In this document: one piece after another, positions 13,301-24,897 of the stretch
How positions within the stretch are numbered: the first letter of the stretch is position 1
Layout: each line of letters starts with the position of its first letter
NCBI GenBank assembly: GCA_003439945.1
Contig: QVRM01005933.1
Coordinates: forward strand, 1 to 64,000
Direction: 5' to 3'
DNA length: 64,000 nt
Source: Dermanyssus gallinae
Taxonomy: Eukaryota > Arthropoda > Arachnida > Mesostigmata > Dermanyssidae
Translations under genes and position numbers: made by a program
Notes under the pieces: generated by a model
Database searches by the model: none
Told to the model about the DNA's origin: nothing
What the model saw: the letters and a program-made list of their open reading frames with translations, nothing else

Positions 13301-13431
13301 TGATGTTTTCCGCCGCCGCTTGACTCCAACTCAAGGCTTGCCTCGGCAATTGTTGACCGTAAGTTGCAGCTAGCAGCATGGAAGTCTGAAAGGAAACCGC
13401 GTCGGAGCTCGCGTCGGTGGCGCTAACAAGG
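10370..13431 (+). promoter_or_regulatory. Conserved 5' region / probable untranslated first exon(s), copy A
   Basis: This block is well conserved with 48065-50716 in copy B, but indels between copies are often not multiples of three, so it is not protein-coding. It carries many trinucleotide runs: TAG 11582-11605, GGT 11696-11717, GAT 11788-11803, CAG 12008-12024, GCT 12358-12376, GAC 12438-12466, TAG 12597-12617 and TTG 12683-12700. A very similar stretch at 12060-12170 contains AGGGGGCGCTC. Two splice-donor-like sites are kept in both copies: GACC/GTAAGT near 13361 and CTAACAAG/GTAC at 13431. The position upstream of the zinc-finger exons suggests promoter, 5' UTR and first intron border, but no start site is proven. 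Confidence 0.5.
11863..11932 (+). repeat. 26-bp tandem repeat rich in GGTACC
   Basis: The unit ACCGCCAACGGTACCG plus a TGGTACCAT joint is repeated with a 26-base period, giving about 2.5 units. Copy B (49436-49475) has one unit fewer and a variant CCCATGG centre. Each unit contains a self-complementary CGGTACCG, so short hairpins are possible. Confidence 0.75.
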
Positions 13432-14808
13432 TACACGTTTAGTAACCTGTTCATTCTGCTGTTGCTGTTACTGTTGCTCTTGGCTCCTATTGTTGCGGTT
13501 ATTGCTGTTGTTGCGGTTATTATTGCTGTTGTCGCTATAGTTGTTCATATCGCTGGTGTTTTTCGTTTCGTCTCCGCTTGTCTCCGCTGTCGTATCGTAC
13601 ACCATCCTATGTGATGATGGCACGCTAATGATGGCTGCACACTGCGATCGATGCGTGCCTTGTGCCTCTGCATCGAGGGAACGCGCTCTCCGGCATCCAG
13701 CTACCAGCCCGTTTGTGTAGCAAGCAGCCAGCGGTACGAGCTTTGTACGAGCGCCGCAACAATCATGTACGACACGGGAGACACGACAGACAGAGAGAAA
13801 CATGTCAGGACGTATGACGACGGCCAATCATGCATGCACGAACGGCGTGCCATTCACGCGTGCTGCGTTTAGTTGATGAAGTTCGCGAAGTTCGCGGTCG
13901 TGGATCTAGCACAGCTAGCGTTTCCGTCAGGTACAATGTTCTGTCGGCCAAAATTGCCGCTTCGTATAGCGTTACAGGTGCGGGCGGTGCAGAGTTCTAG
14001 GTACGTAGTCTATGTTGTTGTTCGTGTTGTTTTTGCTTGTTATTGTGGATGTTTCTATCGCTGCTACTGTTGTTGCTGGTTTTATTGATGTTGCTGTTGC
14101 TGTTGTCGTCGTCGTCGTCGTTTGTATTGTTGTGGTATTGGCTTCTTCGTTATTCAGCATACGAGGCACGCTTAATGCGTCATAACGCCAGCACTAATAA
14201 GGACGAGGCTAGCTGGTTGATCAACAACATCATCAACGACTAACTATTGTTTCTCACTTCCTCTGCGCCTGATGCTGTTGTTCTCAACCCTAGCTCATGT
14301 TTATGATGACCATTTCTGTTCATAGTAAATGTGTGCCAAATATCTGCGTAGCCTGCTGTTGTAGTCTGTTCTACAGTACGTCATATGCATATTTAGTGGA
14401 AGTGGATGAATGCATCGTATTGCGCTCTATTGGTGTTCTTAATGCGCTCCGCAATTCGAGCTATATATACAATACATCCGCAAGACAGTAAAAGCGGCCT
14501 GAGCATATAGTGTGTTTTCGGCGAGTAAGTCGGGAGCATAGTTTGCAGAACATTGCTTTTAGTGTTTGCTGCTTGCATGTGTGTGAGTATACGCAGTAAC
14601 GTACTGAGTGGGGTGGGATAGGCGTGCACATTATTACATAGGCTCACGTTGGCTAATCGAAAATGAGTCGTCATCATCATCGTCGTCAGTATTATCGTTA
14701 TCATAGGTGAGCGTTATATATGTAAATATATGTATACATTTGTTTAACCCTTGTCTATGATATGAACGGCCGCCAAACTCTACGACGGATACCAATATAT
14801 ACATAATT

Positions 14809-14873
<65 letters not shown>

Positions 14874-15186
14874 TGGAAAGAAGAAAAAGCATTTAAATAG
14901 GTTGACAACTTGATCGCGTCCGCAGAGCAGCAGGTTGCATGTGTGCATTGTAGTTGTGCAAATCGACACGCTTCTCGGCAAGCGAATGTGCGCTCTCCAC
15001 TGTGGGTTGAATCAAAAGCCCTGTGTCATTCCATTACATCGATTCAACTAATGCACGTAGCACATCCGCCGCTTCACTCAGCATACACACACGATGACTT
15101 GGCGTTTGATCAAGCAGACTTGTAGGAGCAATTTTGCTCCACAAGTAAGGTGCGTAGTATTCGTTAGGATGTCAACACGCAAAGCG

Positions 15187-15219
<33 letters not shown>

Positions 15220-15394
15220 GCAATTAGGACATCTAGGTTGAGCATGCAACCTCCGCTTTTTTGAATAGTCTTAGGACATGTTAGTTTGTCAATCTTATCT
15301 GGATGGTGAGTTCGTCATAATGATTGTGAATAATAAAGATAGTTATACTAGCGTATATATATATATATATATAAATACATATATATATATATAT

Positions 15395-15451
<57 letters not shown>

Positions 15452-16839
15452 CATACATACATATATGCATATATACATACAGGGAAAGAGAGATAAAGGC
15501 TATCCGAAGTCGCACGAAAACATTCGCTCTGATCAGTGTGTTTACTGCAATGACCGTAGTCCTCGACATTTGTGCTCTTGTTATTATTGATTTGTATGTT
15601 CTTTATTTGTTCTCGTTGTTGCAGTTCATTTATCTAAATCAAGAGTTACCTCCTTGGGTTTCTGTTCTGTCTTATTTTGTATGATAATTTAAAACAAATA
15701 AAAAGTAAAGACCCATGCAAAAAAAACGAGATTTGGTGTAAGTGTAAAATATTTTATTATGTTTGTAAAATATGGACGCTTTACTTAGCATAATAGATGT
15801 ATTAGTTATATGGCTTACTAGAAGGGCTAATACGTTTGTTTGATTCTTATTACTTGTGCTTCTGTCGTTGTCATGCGTGTTGTTTCTGTTGCCCGTCTGG
15901 TTGGAGCCAGTAGTGTGAAATGCTACCTTAGAAACAATTACAGGAACCAATCGGCGCAACGTTACACATTTGGATGCAATATTGCAGGAGTCCCCGGGTC
16001 GTGGAGGACACCACCGGGCGCTTACGGACCAACGCACTTTTAGTCACGCACCATTTATGAAGTCCATGTCTGATCTACAGTGCAGATAAACTTGTTTAGA
16101 AGCCTGTCGTGGTTGGTCGTACGGAAGCAGCTCCTTATGCCTCTTTATGATTTGTCAGCAAATGTCCTGCAATTCAATGAGTACCCTACCCAAAATGGCT
16201 GCGTTATCGGTAGAGCAATAATGAAATCCGTGTCTTGCCTTGCTATTCCTTTCCAGGGGCACTAGTGCTCACCAGAAGACAGAAAGCGGCCAAGATTCAA
16301 AAAGAGTCCGTTCGAAGTCATGAACGTTTACGCATGCATGCATCGGATACGCCCTTTGTACGCCAACAAGCATGATTTTGTGTCCAAATTGCATGATTTC
16401 CACGGTCAGATGATGGTGATTTTATGCGTATTTTTCTTTCTGTCCCAGATTATATAATCGGCCCCGAATATCTTGTTGCCACTCGCCCTGACCATGACGG
16501 GTTTGTTTTATCACCCGTCATGCACCTTTAACCGCCCCGGACCACTTCGTCAGAACGCTAAGAATGATCCAAAATCTTGCATTGAAGCTCCGAGCCTCTT
16601 TCTGAATTGTCAGAGGACGTAATATTCTTATTATTTTCCGGCGTCAGTATTCTTACTAAGCTTGTTATTCGTGTTGGGTACCTATAAGCTTATAAACTAT
16701 TACCCCGTCATCAAGGACATCTACAATTTTTTGTGTTCTATTTCCTGCATGCTTGTTTCCGCCTCTATTCCCCGTTCTGCAACACACAAACACGAACACA
16801 CAAACATATATATATATATATATATTTATATATAGATAC

Positions 16840-16878
<39 letters not shown>

Positions 16879-16883
16879 GATAC

Positions 16884-16922
<39 letters not shown>

Positions 16923-16998
16923 GATACATTTATAATGTTTCCACTGTCGTTGATGCTTGTGTTCATCCCGAACTGCTGTTGCTTGCTATGTACGGTAG
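13432..16998 (+). other. Putative intron with microsatellites, copy A
   Basis: It lies between the conserved donor at 13431 and the acceptor of the first coding exon (16998). Runs of TA occur at 14811-14845 (followed by GA to 14873), 15187-15212 and 15353-15479. At 16806-16934 a TA tract is broken three times by the same GATACATTTATA unit. Several blocks align with 50717-54985 in copy B. No coding sequence is recognised. Confidence 0.6.
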
Positions 16999-17465
16999 CG
17001 CTGCGGCACGTAATGAGAGGAGCTACGGCCTCGCCGTCAACGACATCGGCGACGTCAGCTGAGACGTCAAGTCCAGCCGCCGGATCGGCAGTTCCGGGCG
17101 GCGCGACCACGACAGCAGTCTACGTCGTTCGACGCGGTTCGAGTTCGCCGCTGGCCGCGGTCGTGAGGAACTGCTCGGACAGAGCTTTAGTGCCGGTGTT
17201 CACCTCAACGCCAGTGGCCTGCTCCCGGCCGGCGGCGGCACCTTCATCGACCCCGCCTTCATGTGCTAACGCGGCAAGCCCTTCAGCTACGATAAACAGC
17301 TGTAGCACCAGTAGCGGAGCTGATGGCGGATGATGCTAGCAATGTTCGCACTACTACCACTACTACCACTACTACTACTTGTAGTAGTACCTGTGGTAGT
17401 AGCAGTAACAGCACCACCACTCTGTCGCCATTCATTGCGCAGCTCAGCGATCGTGGCGACTTCAG
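16999..17465 (+). CDS. Zinc-finger gene copy A, coding exon 1 (Ser/Thr/Ala-rich; one frameshift)
   Basis: This is the first coding exon I can support. It starts after a pyrimidine-rich ..GTACGGTAG and ends at a CAG/GTGGGT donor, leaving two bases that complete a codon with exon 2. An in-frame ATG lies at 17013. The protein is low-complexity and rich in Ser, Thr, Ala and Pro, with PFIAQLSDRGDFR just before the fingers. Relative to copy B there is one extra base at about 17325-17332, which creates a TGA at 17332; downstream the copy-B frame resumes. I read this as a recent frameshift or a sequence error. The exon may be an internal exon of a longer gene: no BTB or other N-terminal domain is seen in the window. 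Confidence 0.65.
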
Positions 17466-17539
17466 GTGGGTAGTTACCACACACGCGTATATGTATGTAT
17501 GTATATATATATTTTTTTTTTTATAGAGGTAACTGGTTA

Positions 17540-18010
17540 AATGCGGTATGCACACCGGGCGTCGTTGCTAAAGCCACGGTAGTGTGGGACTCGCACCCAC
17601 TAAAACTCAGTCGTCCTCTTTGCCCCTTGACGGGGGGTGGCCGCAGTACTGTCTTTTCGAGATTACTTCACCTGGCCACTCTTCAATGCCATTTAAACTG
17701 CTTGGCCTTGTGCCTCGGTTATTTTCGCCTCAGAGATACCTTGTGCGAATCCAGAAATAACCAGAATCCAGGATTTGTGATCTTTGAGGATCTTTGAGGG
17801 ATGCAGGGGGTTCTGCAGTCCTAGGTTCCGGGACAATAGCTCTCGCTCAGTGTCGAAGAAGGAGCAGCGCTCATAGCAGTGTCTTACATCATACGGCTCC
17901 CCCGAGTTGCACATGCGGCATACAGGGGAGTCAGTTTTACCAATGCGGTGTAGGTACTGCTGAAAACAGACACCATGGCCTGTTAGCAGTTGCGCGTGGA
18001 TAGGTAAGCG
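17540..18010 (-). pseudogene. 3' end of an R1-like LINE
   Basis: Reading down the minus strand from about 18000: QLLTGHGVCFQQYLHRIGK, then CRMCNSG..YDVRHCYERC. This is the conserved LTGHG segment and Cys/His tail that ends R1-type ORF2 proteins. About 100 bases of 3' UTR follow, ending with the GTGGG..CCCAC hairpin (17580-17601) also found behind two other LINEs here. The catalytic part is missing, so the piece is dead. It is absent from copy B. Confidence 0.8.
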
Positions 18011-18068
18011 AGCCGTGTTTGAGGCTGTACAATTTTTTAAGATTAGGAAGTGTTGATCTTATAAATAA

Positions 18069-18099
<31 letters not shown>

Positions 18100-18107
18100 T
18101 ATATATA

Positions 18108-18166
18108 CAGGGGGGGGCGTCTACGCTATATATATATATATAGGGGGGGGCGTCTACGCTACGCAG
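18108..18166 (+). repeat. TA run with duplicated poly-G/CGTCTACGCTA unit
   Basis: A run of G followed by CGTCTACGCTA occurs twice (about 18111-18128 and 18143-18161), separated by (TA)n, immediately in front of a LINE fossil. This looks like slippage at a repeat junction. Confidence 0.7.
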
Positions 18167-19330
18167 GCTCGCTGCGAAGATCGGATGCAACCACAGCAAA
18201 GCCGTTACTTCTCACGCAACTGGTGCACATCGATTGGGGTTCGGGACGCCGGCTGAGACCAAGGTAGCCATTCACGCAACCTGTGCCTACCTCGACTCGC
18301 GCGAACCCGCAGGGGTTCTTGTAAATTCTTGCTCGATTTCATAAACGTTTTTAACAGTATAAGACGCAATCACCTGATTAAAGTCGTTGCATCCCACGCC
18401 CCTCGTCTATTACGTTACTTCGGACTGGCATATTAGCAGTCTTTCCACCTGGTCCTGTCTGAGCAAGTAGTTTCGTCGAACTGCAGCAGGAGGATCCCGT
18501 AGCATCACCTCTGTTTTGTTTGGTAGTCTTTCAAGAGCCCATTGAACTTCTCGTACCTGGAGGATGGCCTATTAGGAGGAGACGTTTGCACAGTACCCGA
18601 GGATATTTGACGGGTCCTTAACTTCGGAGTAACATCTGGGTTAGACTTAGATCCGGCCAAATGCGAGGTGTGCTTTCTGGGCTCCACCTCTTAGGCGTCC
18701 CCCGATATACAGTTACTCCTTAGACCTCCTGCCTGGCTGCAAGATTTTGTTAATGACAATCTGGAGCTACTAGGTGTGCCAATTTGCTCCGAACGGCTCA
18801 CAGCATCAATTGCTAGCCTTCCTCTTCTAGAAGCCTGTTGGGATTCTTCTTACCCAGGTCTTCTTTCCTTTCTTAAGACCCATCTACCTGCTTCGATGGG
18901 CTGACCTATCCAATGGAGCCGACGAATGGCAAACGCTCAACGAGTTAACACTTTCTACCATGCTAAACAAATATCTACCACTTAGCTACCCGTCTCTAAG
19001 GAGGACCTCGGGGTCCCGAATTTACTGACCCTTCGCCGGGCCCGCCATAGTCTCATCAATGTTAAGCGCAGACAACAGGGCAATTTCCCTCTTAGATACA
19101 GCGGTATTTGGCCAGTTTAGAAACCGTTTAGCCCAGCTTTAGGAGAGCCTTGAGACCCGGTGCGGAGGCAGGCTTGACAACGTACTGTCCTAACGTGACT
19201 TGAACGCCCCTTTACACGCTGAGGTACTAACGACGTCTATTTAATGAGGCTGCCGACGACACGTAACACATAAGGAAACTCGTGGGCCGCAAACGCCGTA
19301 GTTAGATGTCTACTCTTATATCCAGCTGCT
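18160..19330 (+). pseudogene. Fossil of an RLE-type LINE (third related copy)
   Basis: With many stops and indels the + strand follows the same protein as the intact-looking element at 34.33 kb. Recognisable parts are a decayed LRRIA/K start, VFNSIRR.HL near 18345 (RT motif A region), LEDG near 18555 (motif C region), DPAKCEV near 18650, LELLGVPIC near 18765, and KEDLGVPNLL near 19000. The reading starts at the same RT position as the fossils at 28.0 and 61.5 kb. It is strongly degraded and not functional. Confidence 0.75.
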
Positions 19331-19349
19331 CGCCAGGTTTTACTCCTCG

Positions 19350-21110
19350 TTGCTACCGTCGTGTATATTCTTATGTCGACGTTTTTGCAATTTTTCCTCT
19401 CAGTTCATAGTGTATTCCACAAACGTCTTCGTCCTAGGTAAACTTGTAATTCCTGTGTCATTAGAGTCTCTCCGCTCTAAAATAAGAAGTACTTTATTCC
19501 TACCAGAATACGCTAACCTCACACCCGCTTCATGAAGAAAAATATAACTCTTTCTAGTAACTGTAGTTCTGCCTTTCTTAATTTCTACCATATAAGTGAT
19601 ATATCAAACGTTGCTATTGGTTCTACTTTAATCTTGTAAAGGGCGGACGCAATATGTATTGAGAATATTTGCGGGTTTTTAATGGCTGCTGCCGTTCAAA
19701 TGGCTTTTCCTACTCTACTTTCAATATGCTTTCGGAAACTGCTACTATTCGACGTTATAATCACCCTTAAATAGGTGAAATTATTTACAAAGTTTATTAC
19801 ACTACCCCTGGCTTAAAGAACGCCGTCATTTGCCAATCGACCTCTCCTTCAAAATGTTACTGCTACTTTATTTTTTTATTCGTCCATATAATCAATTAGC
19901 AGTTTCAGTTCCTGCTTAACCCTAAATAGACACCTGCCATATATCGCAATGTCATCTGCGTACATTAAAGTACTTGCTCACTCTCGGGTCGATCCCTGCC
20001 TCACCCGGTTAGGTAGCCCTCCCAATAGTATCAAAAAAAGCCAGACAGGTCTGTCACCTTGGGCCACTCCTGTCGTCGGCGTTACCTTTCCTACAATCCC
20101 TATAAAGTTGTCGATGTATACTGTACTCTCCCCTAGAATGGTCTCCAAAAGTTTTAATAAACAATACGGAACTCCCACCAAGGCTAACTTTTCTATAATC
20201 CCACTTCGTGGTGCTTGGTCAAAGACGGATTTACGATCTATAAATAATGCGTATAACGGTCTCCTCGGCTCGGATAAAGTTTCCCAAAATTCTGCCAGCA
20301 ATTGGCGCAGGGCCGTATGGGTCGACTTCGACCTTCTGAACCCATGTTGTTCTTCTGGTACTGCGTTTCTGGTTCCGAGGAAGTACTCGAGTCTATCCGA
20401 TATTATCCCCGAGAAAGATTTTATAGGGGCCACTCTTAAGTGTTATCCCCCTTCAAGATTCCGGCTTTGTTTCTATGCCTTTCCTTTCAGTATGACAATC
20501 AGGATATCTCCTTTCACGCTTTAGGCATTTCCCCGGATTTTAGGCATCCGTAAAATAAAGCTTTCCAGCATGGTGCCAGTGCCAACGTGCTTTTCGTTTC
20601 TTAACGTATACTTCCCGGCATTTTTTGCTGCTCTACACCGATCGTTGAACCACGGTCTTCCGTTTCGTTCTTGACGCGGAATTATTGCAGTTTTTATCGG
20701 ATACGCCATTTTACGCTCATAGGAGTTTATTTGAATCTTCCCTGGCACTTCCCCAACTCCCCTTAAAAAGGTCTCACTATCCAGTCTTGTCTCAGTCTAC
20801 GACTTTACTCTCTACTGCTGCCAACTTTGAACGCCATTCCCATAGGGTATATGCAATATAAGCCCCGCTCCTTCTCGAAATGATGTATTTTCTGCCAAAA
20901 ATGTTATATCCTCCACGTTTCCGTCGGTGGCAAAAACGTCGATCACTGACGCCCCACTACTACATTCGAAGATGTTTAGGCCTGGCTTGCTGACTAACTA
21001 GCATCCGATCTCCGTTATATTTGCATTGAGATCGACCGCTATAATCATCGGTGCTTTTTTCGGCACCGCTTCGACCCCAAGCATGATACGCTTTGTTATG
21101 ACCTCAGTGG
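19350..21110 (-). pseudogene. LINE with endonuclease and reverse transcriptase remnants (tick-like family?)
   Basis: Read on the minus strand, an apurinic-like endonuclease tail comes first: IIAVDLNANITEIG near 21050-21010, then SVIDVFATD near 20950. Next are the linker RPWFNDRCRAAKNA (about 20650), the RT segment EEQHGFRRSKSTHTALRQLL (20350), LYALFIDRKSVFDQ (motif A), GVAQGD (motif B) and TLMYADDIAIYG (about 19970, motif C). The connection region FVNNFTYL..KHIESRVGKA continues to about 19350. Motif order is correct, but stops and frame breaks make it dead. The run YADDIA..FRVKQ..RRGRLA resembles, from memory, tick LINE ORF2 proteins. It abuts a SINE fragment at 21158 and has no counterpart in copy B. 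Confidence 0.85.
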
Positions 21111-21157
21111 ACTCTACATCTGCCGATTTTACACAGGCTGCCACAATCCATCACTTC

Positions 21158-21222
21158 AAAACGAATCATTACACTCGAACGCAAGGCAATGGCTTTGCCA
21201 CTAAACCGCCTTGCTCGGTTTA
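21158..21222 (-). repeat. SINE family 1, truncated head, copy A
   Basis: On the minus strand this is the tRNA-like head of the SINE seen complete at 33691-33909 and 56626-56832: CCGAGCAAGGCGGTTTAGTG, then AAAGCC and the TTGCCTTGCGTTCGAG stretch. The rest of the SINE is missing where the minus-strand LINE begins. The complete orthologous copy lies in copy B, so the SINE predates the duplication. Confidence 0.8.
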
Positions 21223-21579
21223 CTTGGCGGATGAGCAAATGGGCGCATGGAAATTCAAGTAGTACCGGCCTATTTGGCGAATAGTTACGTTCTTTTTGCA
21301 GCAGTACGCATACTGGAAACAGTACATACATGACAATTTAGCATCAATTGTAGTACACATCTTGTTTTTGCGAAATTAAGGTGACTTTATGTTACGTTAA
21401 AGTTACGCTTTATTGTGAGAGGTAACTGCGGATCTATGCTTTTGTTACGTGATGGATCAAGCTTCAGCCGAATGGGCGGTGAATATTTTGAATGCTTTAC
21501 GTTTATCCTGCTTATATCTCATTACAAAATGTTGAAATCTCAACGCGCTTCCGTTTGCCGTTTTTGACCCTAAATGTCG

Positions 21580-21720
21580 CCGATACCGGATGGCGTGCTG
21601 CATTCGCTTGCGCCTCGCAATCGGAGGAGATACATAGATGCACGGGTTTGAGCCCCACCGTGGCACAGTTGTATTTATGAGGTCCGTCTTACAAAGCAAT
21701 GCGAAGGCAGTTCCGACGAA
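21580..21720 (+). repeat. SINE family 2 (tRNA-derived), copy A
   Basis: This segment resembles 42166-42335 and 57165-57300. It has GGCGTGCTGCATTCGCTTGC (A-box side), then GGGTTTGAGCCCCACCG (B box), then the shared AAGCAATGCGAA..GCAGTTCC tail. It occupies the same position as the copy in copy B, so it inserted before the duplication. Confidence 0.8.
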
Positions 21721-21951
21721 AGTTTACGACTATCACCAACGGTAGCCACTTTGGTGCTATATTGTGATTTGCTTGTGCCTGACAGTTAGATGTTAGTTTC
21801 CTTAATGACGCGGATCTGGAAGATACTTAACTCAGCCACATTGCTTAGTGAACTAACTGACCTACTAAATGACGCGGATTGGCAGGCGCACAATATGCGA
21901 TGATTGTCTTATTCTCATTAGACTCACTCTCAGCTATTTGTTTTTTTTCAG

Positions 21952-22029
21952 GTTTTTGTGTAGACGCTGTGGTTTCATGGCGAAACGGCGTAAGCAAGCC
22001 CTGGAGCACCAATACAAGCATTTGGAAAA
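21952..22029 (+). CDS. Zinc-finger gene copy A, coding exon 2 (first C2H2 finger)
   Basis: This 78-bp exon follows a strong acceptor (TTTTTTTTCAG) and ends at AA/GTACGT. With the two bases left by exon 1 it reads R-FLCRRCGFMAKRRKQALEH and then QYKHLEK. The spacing is C-x2-C-x12-H-x3-H, a complete C2H2 zinc finger. Both borders are phase 2, so skipping this exon would keep the frame and delete just one finger. The finger is basic, as in DNA-binding fingers. Copy B has the same exon with all zinc ligands intact and four residue changes. The arrangement (two fingers, the second with DY....NLKRH) recalls tramtrack/lola-type arthropod transcription factors; the exact family is inference. Confidence 0.88.
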
Positions 22030-22559
22030 GTACGTTTTAAATTGCCTATAGGGAAAACGTGCATATATATACATATATAAGTCAGAAAAGCCAAACAAAA
22101 ACAGAAACACGCACTTGTACTTCTCTCATGCCTACGTAAAGATGCCGACAATTGTGTCCTTAATTTATGTTCCTTAAAGTGTGCCTTAATGGATTTTAAC
22201 GAACTAAGGTTGAACAGAGGGTAAAATCCGTTACGACACGGACCTGTCTAGATCTGTTGTGGGCCAACAGGACGCGTCCGTCGTGAGGGGTGGATGTTTG
22301 ATTTCGCCTTTTGCCTCCGGTTTGCTTGCTTCTACTAAAAACCAGTCATGTTCCACTCCCCTGGTCTGACTGGGAATTGGTTGCGCATAGCGCCAAATAG
22401 TCAGCCGTAAGGAGAGGGTACTACTACTAAAGGAGGTGTTTCCCGGAAGCCGCGTGGAGACGCGAGGGACTTAAGAGAGCGGCCCTTGTTTTCTCCAGTA
22501 GTGTGTTCTGAAAAACTTGTGACACTTAGTCCCAGAACATACTGATTTCGTCATTTTCT

Positions 22560-24190
22560 TAATGAAATCAAGCAGGTTAAAAGCGGTCATTTCCTAAAGC
22601 TTTGGTAGGTGTGCGCGCAGTTCTACTCATGCTGGACATTTCAACGCGGTGTGTTCCGGGGTCCTGGATAAAATCTTCCGTAAGTAAATCTCCATTGTAA
22701 AACAATAAATCGCCGCAGTGGACGTACGTAGGGCCAGGGGCCCTCCCGATCCTTAACAGGATCTAGAACTCGCCATGACCTGTGAGGACCTGGGTGATGT
22801 GAAGTTCTGCCCCCGGTTGGCTGAGCCAGCCCCTAATGTTTAGAGCAAGATGCGGAGACTGGCGCCTGAAGCACTTTGCTGTAGACCGTTTCACTTCTCC
22901 TCATAGCGGTCGATTGAGCGCTGACGTTCATTGTTTTCTCTGAGGTCAAAAAAACGAGGAATGTCAGCTCTTCGTCTAGCGTTCGTCTTCTCAGTTGTCG
23001 TCGCTCATACTATTGGGCACGGGAAGTGCGAAGCCTTCGTTGTTTTCTTCGAGACCCGCCGCGCGTGTTAGTACCACGGACACCCCAGTCAAACTCGAGG
23101 CACCTTACGTTTTGACAAATGCGAAGTTCTGGTCTTATAGGCGGAGGTGGAGGGTGGCATTCCCGCAGTAATGCTAGAAACCTTCCTCGAGACTGGATCG
23201 TCCTGTAATGTATGTAGCTGGATATAATCTTCCGTAAGTAACTGAAAAAAAAAGTATGTAGAAAGTGATATTTCATGGTAGGCTATTAAAAGCAAAAAAA
23301 AATCAGCAAAATTGCGAGAAACAGATCCTGTCATCTAGGCGGGGACTCGCAGGCGAGGCCGATGGTTCAGCGGCCCTTACAGAATCCGTGCTGGGCGTAG
23401 GTTTGCTCCCCTCAGCGAGGTCCCGGAGGCATGCCTCCACAATGGACGCGAATGCCTTAGCCCGGGAGCCGAATAGGTCGATCGGGCGGTAGGAGCCGGA
23501 GCCCTTAGATATGAGGATCGGGAATGCGGTTTTCCACACGAGAAGGAGTTAGCCCGTCCGAAACGTACCAGTTACCCCGGCGGCTACTGCTTCTGGGTAT
23601 TCCGCCATTAGTAGCTTAACCGCGGAGACTGGGGCACCATCCGTGCCTGGTGTCTCTCCTACGCTGAGGCGTGCCGCTGCATAGCATACACCTTGAGGGT
23701 GACTTCTCGGTGGTTCTGTTCTTCCGCCCTTTAGGCCTCCCGCTTAGCTTCTACGTGCGGCCGCAGAATAGTCCTCCAGTTTTTCATGAAAGGCTCTCCA
23801 GTAGCGTTCTTTGCTTCGGGAGATCTCCCTGCGTAAGAGGGCCCGCAGTCTTTGTACTCTACGCCATGATGCAGAGTGTCCCTTCCCTCGAATGCGGGTG
23901 ATGAGGCGTCGCTCCCGAATGCACTCTTTTCTTGAATATCCGAGCTTTGGCGTCCACCAATGGTTTAGCGTGTTGCGGCTCCTCGAATTCGTGCCACACC
24001 CCGACGAGGACCTAGACCACATGCGTACGTACGCCGCAATGCTAATGAGGAGATTGCTCAGCTTTATGGACATACGTAATCAGAGTCCACGATGTATACT
24101 TATGGTGGTAGCCGTAAGACGACCGAAAGTAGAAGTGTTGGTGTGCCATCGAACGCGCGCTAATTACGTTAATTCTGCGTCCAGTTTTTA
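22560..24190 (-). pseudogene. R1/I-type LINE fragment, minus strand
   Basis: From 24190 downward the minus strand gives an endonuclease-to-RT linker, WWTPKLGYSRKECIRERR (about 23960) followed by SKERYWRAFHEKLEDY (about 23810). Then comes WKTAFPILISKGSGSYRPI (about 23535-23480), which is the conserved start of the RT fingers (WK.A.VVLI.K.G...YRPI). The palm with motif C is not seen and 22560-23300 is unassigned. Frames change between the blocks, so it is dead. It interrupts an intron block that is continuous in copy B. Confidence 0.78.
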
Positions 24191-24449
24191 ACGCCCTTAA
24201 AACACCCAACAATTTGTGAACCTATCAGCCGATCTGTCGTGCTCAACGCTTTAGCACGTAGCTAACAGGTGAGCAACACATATTCATGGCCTATGGCAAA
24301 AAACTGATTTAACCCTGACAACGAACTTTGGCAGTGTTTTCTCGTTGCCACACGCGTTCAGAGTAGCAACATGGCCGGCTAGCGAGCAGTTTTACTAGTA
24401 AGCTGGCCGCCGTCTGGCTCCCATGTGGTGCGGGCACTCATCTATATAA

Positions 24450-24452
24450 CCC

Positions 24453-24483
<31 letters not shown>
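24450..24483 (+). repeat. (TTA)n microsatellite
   Basis: About eleven TTA units lie here. The matching place in copy B (about 58336) has no repeat. The poly-Leu reading at the start of the open frame across it is therefore intronic, not protein. Confidence 0.9.
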
Positions 24484-24606
24484 TTTGTTATGGAACTGCA
24501 AAATGTGCTTGGTATTGCCGGCCGTCAATTATTGCCCCCGACTCGACGTCCCGTTTCATTCTGCTGGTTGTTGCGCGTCTTCCTTTCGCTGTGTGTCTTG
24601 CGCCAG

Positions 24607-24865
24607 GTACCCATACCAGTGCAATAAGTGCGACTACGGAACGGTGCGTAGCTTCAACTTGAAACGACACTACGGACGAATTCACGATTCAGCAGTGGCT
24701 ATAGGGGCAGTGGCGCGCGCTGAAGGTGACGTGTCCGAAGAGGAACACTGCGCGCATGATCCGTTTGTGCCCGCTGAGGGCTCAGCGGATGAGATCGGCG
24801 GCACCCAAGATCAACATGCTAACGCATCTTCTGCGTCTCAAATCGAATACCACCCACAGCACTAT

Positions 24866-24897
<32 letters not shown>

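Larger units (their letters stand above)
22030..24606 (+). other. Intron 2 of copy A, containing a nested LINE
   Basis: The intron has blocks shared with copy B at its ends (22030-22500 and 24270-24606). The middle is copy-A-specific LINE sequence (listed separately). A 22-base motif around AATCTTCCGTAAGTAA appears at about 22672-22690 and again at about 23226-23242. A (TTA)n run at 24450-24483, absent from copy B, precedes exon 3. Confidence 0.65.

Noticed and set aside
15278..15569. Several Ile/Tyr-rich open frames
   Set aside because: They are (TA)n repeats read as codons; the same applies at 5506-5903, 52128-52538 and 55436-55651.
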